Below are positions 43,484 through 53,334 of a stretch of DNA of 64,000 bases, piece by piece. This DNA is from an uncultured Blautia sp. (GTDB taxonomy: Bacteria > Bacillota > Clostridia > Lachnospirales > Lachnospiraceae), in contig NZ_CAKRXI010000007.1 in assembly GCF_934424005.1 (NCBI RefSeq), forward strand, positions 21,104 through 85,103, given 5' to 3'. The position numbers and the translations under genes are program-made. The notes beneath the pieces are model-generated. The model ran no database searches and was not told where the DNA came from. It worked only from the letters and a program-made list of their open reading frames with translations. The stretch's first letter is position 1. Every line of letters begins with the position of its first letter.

Positions 43484-44176
43484 TCACCCTTCTGTAGATT
43501 TCAGAATCTTTTTCTCGATCCTACTGCCAAATCTTTCGTAAATTTTGTACAGATTTGTGTTTCTGCCAATATAGAAACACAGTTCTGCAAGAAGGATTCC
43601 TCCTGCCACGTCCACCAGGACATGCTGTTTCGTCAGCAATGTAGAGACAAACACAAGAATTGCAAGCACTGCTGACACTCTCTGGTACCATACCGGAATT
43701 TCTTTTTTTCCGCGGATGCCCAGATAACAGAACCAGCTGACCAGACAATGAATAGACGGAAACAGATTATCTGCTGCATCAATAGAGTACAGCCACAAAG
43801 CAAGCTGATTCCATAATCCTCCATCTGTTATCACTGGTCTGGTATTCGTTGTGGGATACAAAAGAAAGAAACCAAGGCAGATACATCTTGATATAAAATC
43901 TCCTGTAAAAAACTGGTACACACTGTGTCGATCCTGCCTGGCAATCAGAATATAATTGACGATCCAGAAAAGATAGCATCCAAAATAGATGATCAGAAAC
44001 TGTGGGACAAAAGGAAGGCTCCTGTCCACAGCAGTTTCTATATTGTGGTGGTACCATCCACCTGCGATCATTCTGGAACCTGAATAAACAAGACAATTAA
44101 ATACAAACGAAAAAATAGCCGGGAAAATCCCATATGCAGGGAGTATCCTCGTGAGGCCTTTTAAAATCTTTTTCAT
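43484..44176 (-). CDS. PAP2-family membrane phosphatase
   Basis: 230 residues with about six membrane segments. The PAP2 motif parts SIHCLVSWFCYLG (phosphatase His) and TKQHVLVDVAGGILLAE (second His) are visible; the upstream KxxxxxxRP part is diffuse. Members dephosphorylate phosphatidate or undecaprenyl diphosphate, or act as phosphotransferases in lipid synthesis. It begins the phospholipid operon and is seven bases ahead of the flippase-like gene. The second ATG follows AAGGGAG. Confidence 0.85.
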   Translation of the reverse strand: MKKILKGLTRILPAYGIFPAIFSFVFNCLVYSGSRMIAGGWYHHNIETAVDRSLPFVPQFLIIYFGCYLFWIVNYILIARQDRHSVYQFFTGDFISRCICLGFFLLYPTTNTRPVITDGGLWNQLALWLYSIDAADNLFPSIHCLVSWFCYLGIRGKKEIPVWYQRVSAVLAILVFVSTLLTKQHVLVDVAGGILLAELCFYIGRNTNLYKIYERFGSRIEKKILKSTEG

Positions 44177-44280
44177 TCTGTACTCCCTTCGAATTTTCAT
44201 GTATCCAGTATATCATTCATTAAAAGGTAAAACAACTAAAGTACAGAAACTTTAAGATTTCTTAAGAAAATTATAAAAAG

Positions 44281-46515
44281 TTATATTTTCTTCAGTTTTG
44301 CAAAAGCTGCGAACATTTTTTTGACTCCGACTTTGTCAAAATCTACGGTAACCTCATAATCTCTGCCGCCTTCTACGATATCCTTAACGATGCCAACACC
44401 AAATTTAATATGACGGACCGTATCCCCGACACCGTAGTCCAGAGAATTTGCTTTCGTTACCTTAAAATTCTGCGGCTGAAATGCCTTCGTATGGAAGTCT
44501 TTCTTCATCTGCAGATAACTGTTGAGCGGAGATTTTGTCTCCGGGATCTTTGGTTTGTGTTCCTGAACAGTATGTCCAAGATCCACCAGTTCCCGTGGAA
44601 TCTCTCTCACAAATCTGGAAACGCGATTATACTGCGTTTCCCCACGCACCATACGCTGCTGCGCACTGGTCATAGTCAGTTCTTTCATGGCTCTGGTGAT
44701 TCCGACATAACAAAGTCTGCGCTCCTCCTCCATGTCCGACTGGTCACCGGAAAAGATGCACATACTGCTTGGGAACATACCATCTTCCATTCCGGCAAGA
44801 TATACATATGGAAACTCCAGCCCCTTTGCACTGTGCAAAGTCATCAGTACCACATAATCCTGATTCTCATCTACAGAATCAATATCCGCGATCAACGCGA
44901 TTTCTTCCAGGAATCCGGATAATGTTGCTTCTCTGTTCTCAGCCTTCATTGTCTCTTCATAAGAAACCGTTTTGGATATCAGCTCATCGATATTCTCCAC
45001 TCTGGCTCTGGATTCTTCTGTATCTTCTGCTTTCAGTTCATCCACATAACCGGTCAGATCTATAATTTCCTCCAGAAGCTCCGATACAGAATATGCCTGT
45101 GCTTTACTCTTAAGTGACTGGATAAAAGTAACAAATCCATCCACTTTTGAAAGACTGCGTCCGATCGACGGCACTTCCTCTGCCACACGAAGCGCATCAT
45201 AAAAACTGATATTCATCATGTCGGCATAATCCTGGATTCTGCCGACCGTTGTTGCTCCGATTCCACGCTTTGGTACATTCAGGATTCTACGTACCGCAAG
45301 ATCATCCGCTGCATTATCTACCGTTTTCAGATAGCAGAGCAGATCTTTGATTTCTTTACGCGCATAGAAGTTCACTCCCCCTACGATCTTGTAAGGAATA
45401 TTTGCAAGCAGACACTTCTCTTCAAAAAGGCGGGACTGTGCATTTGTCCGATAAAGTACTGCACAGTTATGATACTCTGCCGTTCCTTCTCTGTGTCGTC
45501 GGGCAATGTCCCCTACAACAAATTCGGCTTCCTCATATCCATTCATAAACTGTCGGAAATGGATTTTCTCTCCCTCCGGGTTCTCTGTCCAGAGTGTTTT
45601 TTCTTTACGCTCTGTATTATTTGCGATCACACCATTCGCTGCATTTAAGATATTCTGCGTAGAACGATAATTCTGCTCCAGACGAATAACTTTAGCATCC
45701 GGGAATACCCGCTCAAATCCCAGGATATTTCCAATATTGGCTCCACGGAATTTGTAAATGGACTGGTCATCATCACCGACTACACACAGATTCTCATATC
45801 TGGATGCCAGAAGACTTACAAACTTAAACTGTGCCGTATTGGTATCCTGATATTCATCTACCATAATATAGCGGAAACGTTCCTGATAACTCTGCAGAAC
45901 ATCGCCACAATTCTGGAACAATTCCACTGTCTTGCATATGAGGTCATCAAAATCCAACGCATTATTCCGACGCAGCGCTGCCTGATATTCACGATAAACC
46001 TGCGCCGCTCTTTTCTGGTTAAAATCAGCACCTGCATTCATTTCCATCTCATCCGGATTCAGCAGCTCATCTTTTGCATGTGAGATCTGAGCCAGGAGTG
46101 CCCGTTCCTTCACTTTCTTGGTATCGATATTCATTTTGCGGCAGATTTCTTTGATCAGGGTCTTCTGATCGTCCGCATCGTAAATCGTAAAATTATTATC
46201 ATAACCGAGGCGGTCTATATGGCGTCGGAGGATCCGTACACATGTCGAGTGAAAAGTTGATACCCATACACTTCCCCCTTCGCTTCCCGCGATCTTATCC
46301 ACACGTTCTCTCATCTCGTGGGCTGCTTTGTTGGTAAATGTGATTGCCAGGATATTCCACGGATTCACACCCTTTTCTGCGATCAGATAAGCAATCCTGT
46401 GTGTCAGTACTCTGGTCTTTCCTGAGCCGGCTCCCGCAAGAATCAGAAGCGGTCCATCTGTATGCAGAACAGCTTCTTTCTGTCGGTCATTCAATGTATC
46501 ATAAATTGTATTCAT
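44281..46515 (-). CDS. pcrA: ATP-dependent DNA helicase PcrA/UvrD
   Basis: 744 residues, the usual length. It carries motifs I to VI of superfamily 1A: Q motif LNDRQKEAV, Walker A AGAGSGKTRVL, TFTNKAAHEMRERV, DEYQDTN (motif II), VGDDDQSIYKFRGA (III), LEQNYRST (IV), TLHSAKGLEFPYVYLAGMEDG (V) and VGITRAMKELTM (VI). A C-terminal Tudor-like PcrA segment ends the protein. It acts in nucleotide-excision and recombination repair and in clearing RNA polymerase. ATG preferred over an adjacent TTG. Confidence 0.95.
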   Translation of the reverse strand: MNTIYDTLNDRQKEAVLHTDGPLLILAGAGSGKTRVLTHRIAYLIAEKGVNPWNILAITFTNKAAHEMRERVDKIAGSEGGSVWVSTFHSTCVRILRRHIDRLGYDNNFTIYDADDQKTLIKEICRKMNIDTKKVKERALLAQISHAKDELLNPDEMEMNAGADFNQKRAAQVYREYQAALRRNNALDFDDLICKTVELFQNCGDVLQSYQERFRYIMVDEYQDTNTAQFKFVSLLASRYENLCVVGDDDQSIYKFRGANIGNILGFERVFPDAKVIRLEQNYRSTQNILNAANGVIANNTERKEKTLWTENPEGEKIHFRQFMNGYEEAEFVVGDIARRHREGTAEYHNCAVLYRTNAQSRLFEEKCLLANIPYKIVGGVNFYARKEIKDLLCYLKTVDNAADDLAVRRILNVPKRGIGATTVGRIQDYADMMNISFYDALRVAEEVPSIGRSLSKVDGFVTFIQSLKSKAQAYSVSELLEEIIDLTGYVDELKAEDTEESRARVENIDELISKTVSYEETMKAENREATLSGFLEEIALIADIDSVDENQDYVVLMTLHSAKGLEFPYVYLAGMEDGMFPSSMCIFSGDQSDMEEERRLCYVGITRAMKELTMTSAQQRMVRGETQYNRVSRFVREIPRELVDLGHTVQEHKPKIPETKSPLNSYLQMKKDFHTKAFQPQNFKVTKANSLDYGVGDTVRHIKFGVGIVKDIVEGGRDYEVTVDFDKVGVKKMFAAFAKLKKI

Positions 46516-46635
46516 CAATTATCTCCTGTTTCTTTGTGGTTACTTATTTCGAACTGATGTTTTCTTGCTATCTTTTTAATTATACATGAAACCTGGTATG
46601 GGGTAAAGGAATTTTAAAATCATTTGCAAAAACCA

Positions 46636-46664
46636 TTTACAAGTAGTATTTAAAACTATATAAT
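46636..46664 (+). promoter_or_regulatory. promoter of the DUF1836 gene
   Basis: TTTACA (46636-46641) and TATAAT (46659-46664) with a 17-base spacer. A GGTATT..AATACC hairpin and a GCCT..AGGC hairpin sit in the leader, the second next to the AAAGGAG site. Confidence 0.7.
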
Positions 46665-46724
46665 AGAGCGTGCAGGTATTATAAATACCATTCTGCCTTT
46701 ATTTCAGGCAAAGGAGATGAATTT

Positions 46725-47345
46725 ATGTCAGTTAATACAGACTCCATGATCCGTAATATTCTGGACCGTGTTTCCAGAATCGGTTATGTAAAACCAGAGG
46801 ATATTCCCAATATAGATCTTTATATGGATCAGGTCACTACTTTTATGGAAGCACAGCTTGCTCATTCCAAACGCTATAAAGATGACAAGATTCTTACAAA
46901 GACCATGATCAATAATTATGCCAAGAATAATCTGCTTCCTTCTCCTGAGAAGAAGCGCTATTCAAAAGAACATCTGCTGGTTCTGATCTTTATCTACTAT
47001 TTCAAAAATATTTTATCGATCAGCGATATCCAGACTCTGCTCGGACCACTGACCGATAAATATTTCAAATCTATGGAGGATATGGATCTTACTGCTATCT
47101 ACAACGAAGTATTCAGTATGGAAAAAGGACAGATTGAATCTCTTCAGAAGGAGCTTCTGGATCGCTACGAAATTGCTCAGGGAACTTTTGAGAATGCACC
47201 GGAAGAAGACAGGGATTTCCTGAAATTATTTTCTTTCATCTGTCTTCTCAGCTTTGATGTTTACGTAAAAAAAATGCTGATCGAACAGATGATCGACGAA
47301 CTCCGTGCTTCCACGGATACTGATCCGAAACATAAGAAAAAATAA
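46725..47345 (+). CDS. DUF1836 family protein
   Basis: 206 residues. Residues 30-135 match DUF1836 (YMDQVTTFMEAQLAHSKRYK, KILTKTMINNYAKNNLLPSP, KKRYSKEHLLVLIFIYYFKN). The helix-rich start resembles a MerR-like winged helix and suggests DNA binding (inference). A C-terminal helical region has no known match. No membrane segment apart from a hydrophobic helix near 165-180. The start follows AAAGGAG. It is divergent from pcrA. Confidence 0.85.
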   Translation: MSVNTDSMIRNILDRVSRIGYVKPEDIPNIDLYMDQVTTFMEAQLAHSKRYKDDKILTKTMINNYAKNNLLPSPEKKRYSKEHLLVLIFIYYFKNILSISDIQTLLGPLTDKYFKSMEDMDLTAIYNEVFSMEKGQIESLQKELLDRYEIAQGTFENAPEEDRDFLKLFSFICLLSFDVYVKKMLIEQMIDELRASTDTDPKHKKK

Positions 47346-47378
47346 TACAGCATCAGAAGTACTGATTCTGTATTACGT

Positions 47379-47410
47379 AAAAATTACCTGCATCACTGCA
47401 GGTAATTTTT
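47379..47410. terminator. bidirectional terminator shared with the end of the SH3b gene
   Basis: AAAAATTACCTGCA and TGCAGGTAATTTTT form a perfect 14-bp stem with a four-base loop. The SH3b gene's stop codon (47393-47395) lies in the loop, and its last codons form one arm of the stem. T runs exist in both directions, serving the DUF1836 gene as well. Confidence 0.85.
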
Positions 47411-48136
47411 ATTTACATAGCCGCTCTTTCCAAGTCTGGAAGAATATACATACCAGTAAGTACTTCCACTGGAATCCTGGACCTGAACGGTATCTCCGTT
47501 ATTCAGCTGTCCGATCTCATTCTTGTCATCATAAGCCTTCGCATTTCTAAGTGCCAGATAGCCGCTCTTGACTTTAACCGTCTTCGTAACAGTCGCAGAT
47601 GCTGTATTGTCCTTATTTTTTACCAGATAATCTTTGTTTACATATCCGCCTTTTCCAAGTCCCGGTACATATACCAGCCAGTAGGTGCTGTCACTGGAAT
47701 CCGCGATCTGTACCTTATCTCCTGTATAAAGTTCCGCAACTTCATTGGACGATTTAAACGCCTTGGCATTACGAAGCGCCAGATATCCACTCTTGACACT
47801 TACATAACGTTCACTTGAAGAATTCGCCAGATATCTGCGATTTACATATCCGGACTTCTTGAGTCGGGATGCATATACATACCAGTAGGTGCTTCCACTG
47901 GAATCTGTCACATCAACAGTATCACCTGTATAAAGCTTACCGATCTCATTCTTGTCATCATAAGCCTTCGCATTTCTAAGTGCCAGATAGCCATCCGCTA
48001 CTGTAACTGTGTAGGAAGTGGTGGCCGCCCATCCTGTCTGCACCGTCATCGGCATAGCAAGTGCAAGTGCGATCACACATGTGAAAATACGTTTCAGGAC
48101 TCCTGACCTCTGCATTGTGGAAAATCTCTTCTTCAT
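47393..48136 (-). CDS. secreted protein with three SH3b-like repeats
   Basis: About 247 residues. A signal peptide (IFTCVIALALAMPMTVQTGW) leads into three SH3b units of roughly 66 residues with the shared core SGYLALRNAKAYDDKNEIG, DTVxVxDSSGSTYWYVY and SGYVNxxYL. Units 1 and 3 are the most alike. SH3b domains bind peptidoglycan; no catalytic part exists, so it is a wall-binding or adaptor protein. The start follows AGGAGGG. It lies opposite the secreted amidase fusion with a divergent spacing of 150 bases, which suggests a related wall role. Confidence 0.85.
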   Translation of the reverse strand: MKKRFSTMQRSGVLKRIFTCVIALALAMPMTVQTGWAATTSYTVTVADGYLALRNAKAYDDKNEIGKLYTGDTVDVTDSSGSTYWYVYASRLKKSGYVNRRYLANSSSERYVSVKSGYLALRNAKAFKSSNEVAELYTGDKVQIADSSDSTYWLVYVPGLGKGGYVNKDYLVKNKDNTASATVTKTVKVKSGYLALRNAKAYDDKNEIGQLNNGDTVQVQDSSGSTYWYVYSSRLGKSGYVNKNYLQ

Positions 48137-48289
48137 AATGTTGCCCTCCTTTGTATTTAGTTTTTGCTCCCCGTGACAAGTTTTCGAGCAGATACGACAC
48201 CGAACCGTTCTTGTCAAATTTTTTATTATAGTTTATCATATAGAAAACAACTTTCTGTAAAATAAAATTTCTCGGGAGGATATATATTC

Positions 48290-49996
48290 ATGCGCAAACT
48301 ATTATCTGTTTTTCTTGCCGGATGTCTGCTTTTACTGCTTCCTGCCACGATCTGGGCTTCTGCGGAAACCACCTATGAAAGCGAACAGGGACAGGCCATG
48401 ATCAAGGCTCCATCTTCGGCTTCTCCAAATGCTTCTGCCAGTACTGAAGCCGATGCCGATTCTTCAGATGACTCCGAAGGTACTTTGAGTCCTTCCGGTT
48501 CTTCCTCTGGCATGGACTGGTCTGCCGCAAACACGGCTTCAACTCCGTCTTCCGGTTCCAGACAGTTTACCGTCTGTATTGATCCGGGACATCAGGGAAG
48601 CTGGGTAGACATGAGTGCACAGGAACCTATGGCTCCAGGTTCATCTCAGACCAAAAATAAAGCTACGACCGGTACTGCCGGTAACTATTCCAAGGTTCCG
48701 GAATATGAAGTCAACCTTGAAGTTTCTCTTGTCCTTGAAAAAGAACTGACATCTCGCGGGTACAAGGTTGTCATGACCCGCGAGGATAACGACAAAGCCA
48801 TCAGCAACAAAGAACGTGCAGAATTTGCCACAGAATCCGGAGCCGATATCACGGTCCGCATTCATGCAAACAGTGACAACAGTGCTTCTGCTGCCGGTGC
48901 TCTTACCATGGCCCCAACCAGTTCCAATCAGTATCTGGACAAGGAACTCATCGAAAAAAGTAATACGCTTGCATCCTGTATCATCGACAGTTACTGCAAT
49001 GCCACCGGCCTTGCAAACAAAGGTGTCATCTCTGCCGACAATATGACTGGCACCAACTGGAGCACAGTTCCGGTTGCCATCCTCGAAATGGGGTTTATGA
49101 GTAACCAGAATGATGATCTCTACATTACCAATTCCGCAAATCACGAAACTATGGCAAAGGGAATTGCTGATGGAATCGATGCATATTTCAATACTGTCGA
49201 ACCGGATATTACTACTGTCGGAGAACATCTCACCGATCTCACCTCACAGCTGGAAAAGAACTATACAGATCCACTTGAACAGCAGGGAGAACTCTGGGCA
49301 ATCACAGCTATGGATCTGAAGACGCAGGCCTACAGCACAGTCAATGCCGAACAGTCCATGCAGTCTGCCAGTGTTATCAAAGCATTTATCATGGCCGCTG
49401 TTTATGACAAACTGGTATATCCAGATGAAGGAACTACGGTTTCATCCGATTACGAAAGTACTCTGAAGCCTCTCCTCGCCAATATGATCACAGTCAGTGA
49501 CAACGACTCTGCCAACGAACTGGTCCGCAAACTCGGTGGAGGCGATTTCCAGACAGGAGCTGCTATTGTCAATGCGTTCTGTCAGGAGCGTAACTATACC
49601 TCCACGCATCTTGGACGCGAGTTCCTGGCTTCTGATCCAAGCGATGACAATTACACAAGTGCTTCCGACTGTTGCCGACTGCTCTCTGATATTTACAACA
49701 GTTCTCTGGTAAACGCAGATGCATCTGCCGAAATGCTTGCGCTCCTTACGAGCCAGACAAAGACAGCCAAGATTCCGGCAGGTGTTCCTTCCGGCACCGC
49801 AACTGCCAACAAAACCGGAGAACTTGCAGATCCCGGAAAACTCGGTGTTGTCGAAAACGATATTGCCATTATCTTTGACAAAGAACATCCATATGTGCTC
49901 TGTGTACTCTCCAATAATATCAAGAATAATTCCAGTGCACAGAATACGATCAAAAAAATCTCTGCAGATGTCTATTCATATATGACCAGTCAGTAA
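48290..49996 (+). CDS. secreted amidase fused to a beta-lactamase-fold serine hydrolase
   Basis: 568 residues. Signal peptide (SVFLAGCLLLLLPATIWASA) and a Ser/Ala/Asp-rich linker to about 90. Residues 93-302 are a zinc amidase of the Amidase_3 type: CIDPGHQG (H101), EYEVNLE, VRIHANSDNS (H192) and ILEMGFMSN (E266). Residues 330-568 are a class-A beta-lactamase/DD-peptidase-like domain: S361-V-I-K364, SDN at 403-405 and KTG at 508-510. The usual ExxLN of class A lactamases is not evident (GREFLASDP instead). One half cuts MurNAc-L-Ala, the other may act on stem peptides or beta-lactams (inference). Start set by GGGAGG. Confidence 0.88.
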   Translation: MRKLLSVFLAGCLLLLLPATIWASAETTYESEQGQAMIKAPSSASPNASASTEADADSSDDSEGTLSPSGSSSGMDWSAANTASTPSSGSRQFTVCIDPGHQGSWVDMSAQEPMAPGSSQTKNKATTGTAGNYSKVPEYEVNLEVSLVLEKELTSRGYKVVMTREDNDKAISNKERAEFATESGADITVRIHANSDNSASAAGALTMAPTSSNQYLDKELIEKSNTLASCIIDSYCNATGLANKGVISADNMTGTNWSTVPVAILEMGFMSNQNDDLYITNSANHETMAKGIADGIDAYFNTVEPDITTVGEHLTDLTSQLEKNYTDPLEQQGELWAITAMDLKTQAYSTVNAEQSMQSASVIKAFIMAAVYDKLVYPDEGTTVSSDYESTLKPLLANMITVSDNDSANELVRKLGGGDFQTGAAIVNAFCQERNYTSTHLGREFLASDPSDDNYTSASDCCRLLSDIYNSSLVNADASAEMLALLTSQTKTAKIPAGVPSGTATANKTGELADPGKLGVVENDIAIIFDKEHPYVLCVLSNNIKNNSSAQNTIKKISADVYSYMTSQ

Positions 49997-50021
49997 GATT
50001 TCTACACAGATACACAAAGTT

Positions 50022-50069
50022 CTCCATATCGTCAGACTAATTCTCTGACAATATGGAGAGCTTTTCTTT
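50022..50069 (+). terminator. terminator of the amidase fusion gene
   Basis: CTCCATAT (50022-50029) pairs with ATATGGAG (50051-50058), extended inward by GTCAGA/TCTGAC. CTTTTCTTT follows. Confidence 0.85.
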
Positions 50070-50123
50070 AACTTTTTATGGAGGTTTCATGTAATTTCTG
50101 ATTTTGGATTCTTAACTGCTTTC

Positions 50124-53100
50124 TCAATATACGATCAGCGTCTTGATCTCAAACGGTCTGATCTCAAGAGAAACTTTGTTATCTTTCACCGGAATCTCGC
50201 CCTGTTTTTCTTCCAGAAGATTTGTCTCATAAACATGTTCTGCTGGTTCGGACAACTGTAATTCAAAGCGGCTTCTTCTGTTCCAGCACTCATACATACG
50301 GATGATCGTTCCTTCTCCGTCCTCTGCTTTCTTGACCACTTCGATCACTACGTTCGGTACATTGACAGAAACTGCCGAATATGTTTTTGTAAGGCTGCCG
50401 CCGTCATTCTGTTTGACAACTGCCCGGTACGGATTATTCAGAAGATATGCCTTGGCTACCGTCTGATTCTCCTGCCATCTTCCGCTGTGCGGACATAAGG
50501 ACCAGGTAAAGCTGTGGTGTTCTTTATCTGCGGCCGGATTCGGATAGGTTGCTGATTTCAACATGGTCAGACCAATTCTTCCGTTATGGACATCACATCC
50601 GTATTTGCAGTCATTTAATACGCTGATTCCATAACCATCCTCGCTGACATCCAGCCATTTGTGTGCACATACCTCAAATCTTGCCTCATCCCAGGAAGTA
50701 TTATAATGTGTCGGGCGCTTTACATTTCCATACTGGATCTCATAAGTTGCCTCATTTGTATGGATATCGACCGGGAAATATGCACGGAGAAGGATTTTTT
50801 TCTCATTCCAGTCGATCTCATTGCGGATATCGATCTGACCCAGGTCACGATAGAAATATATATACTGCACAACCGTAGATTCCAGATACTTCCGTTCAAA
50901 ACATATGCATGCACGAACCGGCCCCTGCTCTTCCACAGAAACAGAAGTCACATCATCCACTTCCCACGCTTTCTCAGTATAGTAATGGTTGATATCCCAC
51001 GCATCATAGTTGTGCGGACGGTCTTCATAGCTCATTATCACATTGCCCTTCTCTCCCGCAGGAAGAAGTTCACGGTCTGCCTTTTTGTCATAGATGCTGA
51101 TAAACTGTCCCTTGTCATTCCATTCCACATGGAAAAACGGAGTCTCTGCATGTCTCTGATCCACCAGGAGGATTTCTTCATCCTCGTCCGGCTGTTCCAC
51201 AACTTTAAAGGCTGCATATCCCTTGGATGGAATGCGGTCTACAACTGCCAGTTTACTTCCATCGATTTCCTGCACCTGATAGCTTCTCTCTCCGTCTGTC
51301 AGTGCATTTCCACGAAGCTCTGACGGCAGGATGACCGGCGCCGGTACGCTCTGTCCGTTCGGATTGAAGATCACCACATCCCCGGCATCCCCTGTGATCG
51401 CGGTCGTCAGACCTTCCAGGATATCTTCTGTCGCCGCATAGTTTTCTTTGAACAATTTCTGATACTCTTCTTTGGATTCCTCATAGACTTCTTTGATCGA
51501 AGAACCCGGAAGAATGTCATGGAACTGATTACGAAGCAATACTTTCCACATTTCATGAAGTTTGCTGTCCGGATATTCTTTTCCTGCTTTTTCTCCGAGA
51601 ATACCGTATAATTCCAGATCCTGGCAGGCAAACTCCGCACGGCGGTTGAAGCGCTTGTTGCGTGCCATCGAAGTGTAGGTTCCACGATGGTATTCAAGAT
51701 AAAGTTCTCCTACCCAGCGCATCAGTTCTTCTTTGCCTTTGACATGTTCTTCAAGCTTCTCAAAGAACTGTAATGCCGTACATGGTTCCGTCTTCGGGCA
51801 TCCCGGGATTCCCTTGGCAAGTCGTCTCTGATTCTCCAGCATATCTTTGGTGACACCGCCGCCACCATCTCCATAGCCGTAGCTCATAAGTACTTCATGG
51901 TTCAGTTCTTTCTGGCTGTAACGCTGCCATGCACCCATGACCTGAGACGGATTCAGATAGCCATTGTACGTCGTAAAATGCTCGGTCTCCGTTCCGTCTT
52001 CCTGTGCTTTCGCACCGTAATCTCTGGTCGGGATAAAATGTGTCAGCACTTCTGTCCCGTCGATTCCTTCCCACATAAAGGTATCATAAGGCATCTTGTT
52101 GCGCTCATTCCAGCTGATCTTTGTCGTCATGAAATAATCAATGCCGCTCTTTTTCATGATCTGTGGAAGTGCCGCTGAATAACCGAATACATCCGGAAGC
52201 CATAAGATCCGGTTCTTTACCCCGAATTCCTTTTCAAAAAATCTGGTTCCATACAGGAACTGTCGAACGAGTGCTTCACCGGAAGAAATATTGCAGTCTG
52301 CTTCCAGCCACATACCGCCTTCTGCTTCCCAGCGTCCCTCTTTAATCTTCGCCCGGATCTCTTCGTAAATCTCAGGTGCATTCTCTTTGACATATTCATA
52401 GAGCTGTGGCTGGCTTGACATAAAGATATATTCGGGATAATTTTTCATCAGTTCCAGCACGGTCGTGAAGCTTCGGACTGCCTTGTCCCTGGTTACGCCC
52501 AGCGTCCACAGCCACGCTACATCGATATGGGTATGTCCGACGCAATAAACCGTCGGTACCTCCTGTCTTCCGCAGTACTTATCATAAAATTCTTCCTGTA
52601 TATATTTTTCCGCATCTTTCAGGCTGTCGTAGAATTCCCTGGAATAAGCTCTTCGAAGGTCAAGACGGCGCAGAGACTGATCCAGACATCTTATGATCAG
52701 AGTTCTGTTTTCATCGGTCTCCGGCAGAAGTCTTGCCACCTGATACGGCACTGCCAGGTCGTAATAATAAGTCTCAATCTCTGAATCGAGAATCTTGATC
52801 TCAGAATCCATATGCAGGGAGAAATTATTGTCTCCCGAAAATGCCTGCAAAAGAATCTCGAAGTGCTCACCACCTTCTGCGCATTCCGTGAGCAGGATCT
52901 CTCTGTGATTTACATCGAGTCCCATCCGCGGCACACCATTTACATAGGCATAAAACTGCGGATTGATCGCATCCCATTCGCCTTCCCGTCCTGTCCGAAG
53001 TTCATAGACGACTTTACAGTTCCTCCATTCTTTCGGAATCACAATCTCGGTCTGAAAATAAAAATATTCACGGTGTCCGCCCCAGATTTCTTGATTTTTA

Positions 53101-53255
53101 AGCGTATCCCATGAAGAAATATCTTCTCTGTCAAAAACAATCTTCTGTACACCTGCTTTTTTGTACCGGTATGATTCCACAGGTTTCTTCTCACGGTAGA
53201 TCAGTTCTTCTACATCGGAAATCAGTTTCCCCACATGTTCTTTCATCAAAAACAT
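50124..53255 (-). CDS. alpha-mannosidase, glycoside hydrolase family 38 (copy 1)
   Basis: 1043 residues, cytoplasmic. The catalytic domain opens with VGHTHIDVAWLW (zinc ligands H241 and D245) and includes the nucleophile D355 in WLPDVFGYS. Also seen are SSQPQLYEYVKENAPEIYEE and the C-terminal beta-sandwich domains with IDIRNEIDWNEKKILLRAYF. It resembles the large bacterial GH38 enzymes that cleave alpha-mannosides, often with cobalt or zinc. The long N-terminal domain (1-230) fits this type. Last gene of the mannoside operon. The start ATG is seven bases after AGGAGG. Confidence 0.93.
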   Translation of the reverse strand: MFLMKEHVGKLISDVEELIYREKKPVESYRYKKAGVQKIVFDREDISSWDTLKNQEIWGGHREYFYFQTEIVIPKEWRNCKVVYELRTGREGEWDAINPQFYAYVNGVPRMGLDVNHREILLTECAEGGEHFEILLQAFSGDNNFSLHMDSEIKILDSEIETYYYDLAVPYQVARLLPETDENRTLIIRCLDQSLRRLDLRRAYSREFYDSLKDAEKYIQEEFYDKYCGRQEVPTVYCVGHTHIDVAWLWTLGVTRDKAVRSFTTVLELMKNYPEYIFMSSQPQLYEYVKENAPEIYEEIRAKIKEGRWEAEGGMWLEADCNISSGEALVRQFLYGTRFFEKEFGVKNRILWLPDVFGYSAALPQIMKKSGIDYFMTTKISWNERNKMPYDTFMWEGIDGTEVLTHFIPTRDYGAKAQEDGTETEHFTTYNGYLNPSQVMGAWQRYSQKELNHEVLMSYGYGDGGGGVTKDMLENQRRLAKGIPGCPKTEPCTALQFFEKLEEHVKGKEELMRWVGELYLEYHRGTYTSMARNKRFNRRAEFACQDLELYGILGEKAGKEYPDSKLHEMWKVLLRNQFHDILPGSSIKEVYEESKEEYQKLFKENYAATEDILEGLTTAITGDAGDVVIFNPNGQSVPAPVILPSELRGNALTDGERSYQVQEIDGSKLAVVDRIPSKGYAAFKVVEQPDEDEEILLVDQRHAETPFFHVEWNDKGQFISIYDKKADRELLPAGEKGNVIMSYEDRPHNYDAWDINHYYTEKAWEVDDVTSVSVEEQGPVRACICFERKYLESTVVQYIYFYRDLGQIDIRNEIDWNEKKILLRAYFPVDIHTNEATYEIQYGNVKRPTHYNTSWDEARFEVCAHKWLDVSEDGYGISVLNDCKYGCDVHNGRIGLTMLKSATYPNPAADKEHHSFTWSLCPHSGRWQENQTVAKAYLLNNPYRAVVKQNDGGSLTKTYSAVSVNVPNVVIEVVKKAEDGEGTIIRMYECWNRRSRFELQLSEPAEHVYETNLLEEKQGEIPVKDNKVSLEIRPFEIKTLIVY

Positions 53256-53292
53256 TGTTCATCCTCCTGCTTTTTCGTTTTTTATCAAAGAA

Positions 53293-53322
53293 GACCATAA
53301 GCAATCTATGTCACTTATGGTC
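53293..53322 (-). terminator. intercistronic hairpin between the two GH38 genes
   Basis: GACCATAAG (53293-53301) pairs with CTTATGGTC (53314-53322); a UUCUUUG tract follows on the minus strand. It may partly terminate or protect the upstream message, lowering expression of GH38 copy 1. Confidence 0.55.
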
Positions 53323-53334
53323 TCCTTTCTGCCT

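Noticed and set aside
48641..49228. Minus-strand frame of 195 codons
   Set aside because: Antisense to the amidase domain of the fusion protein, which has complete catalytic motifs.
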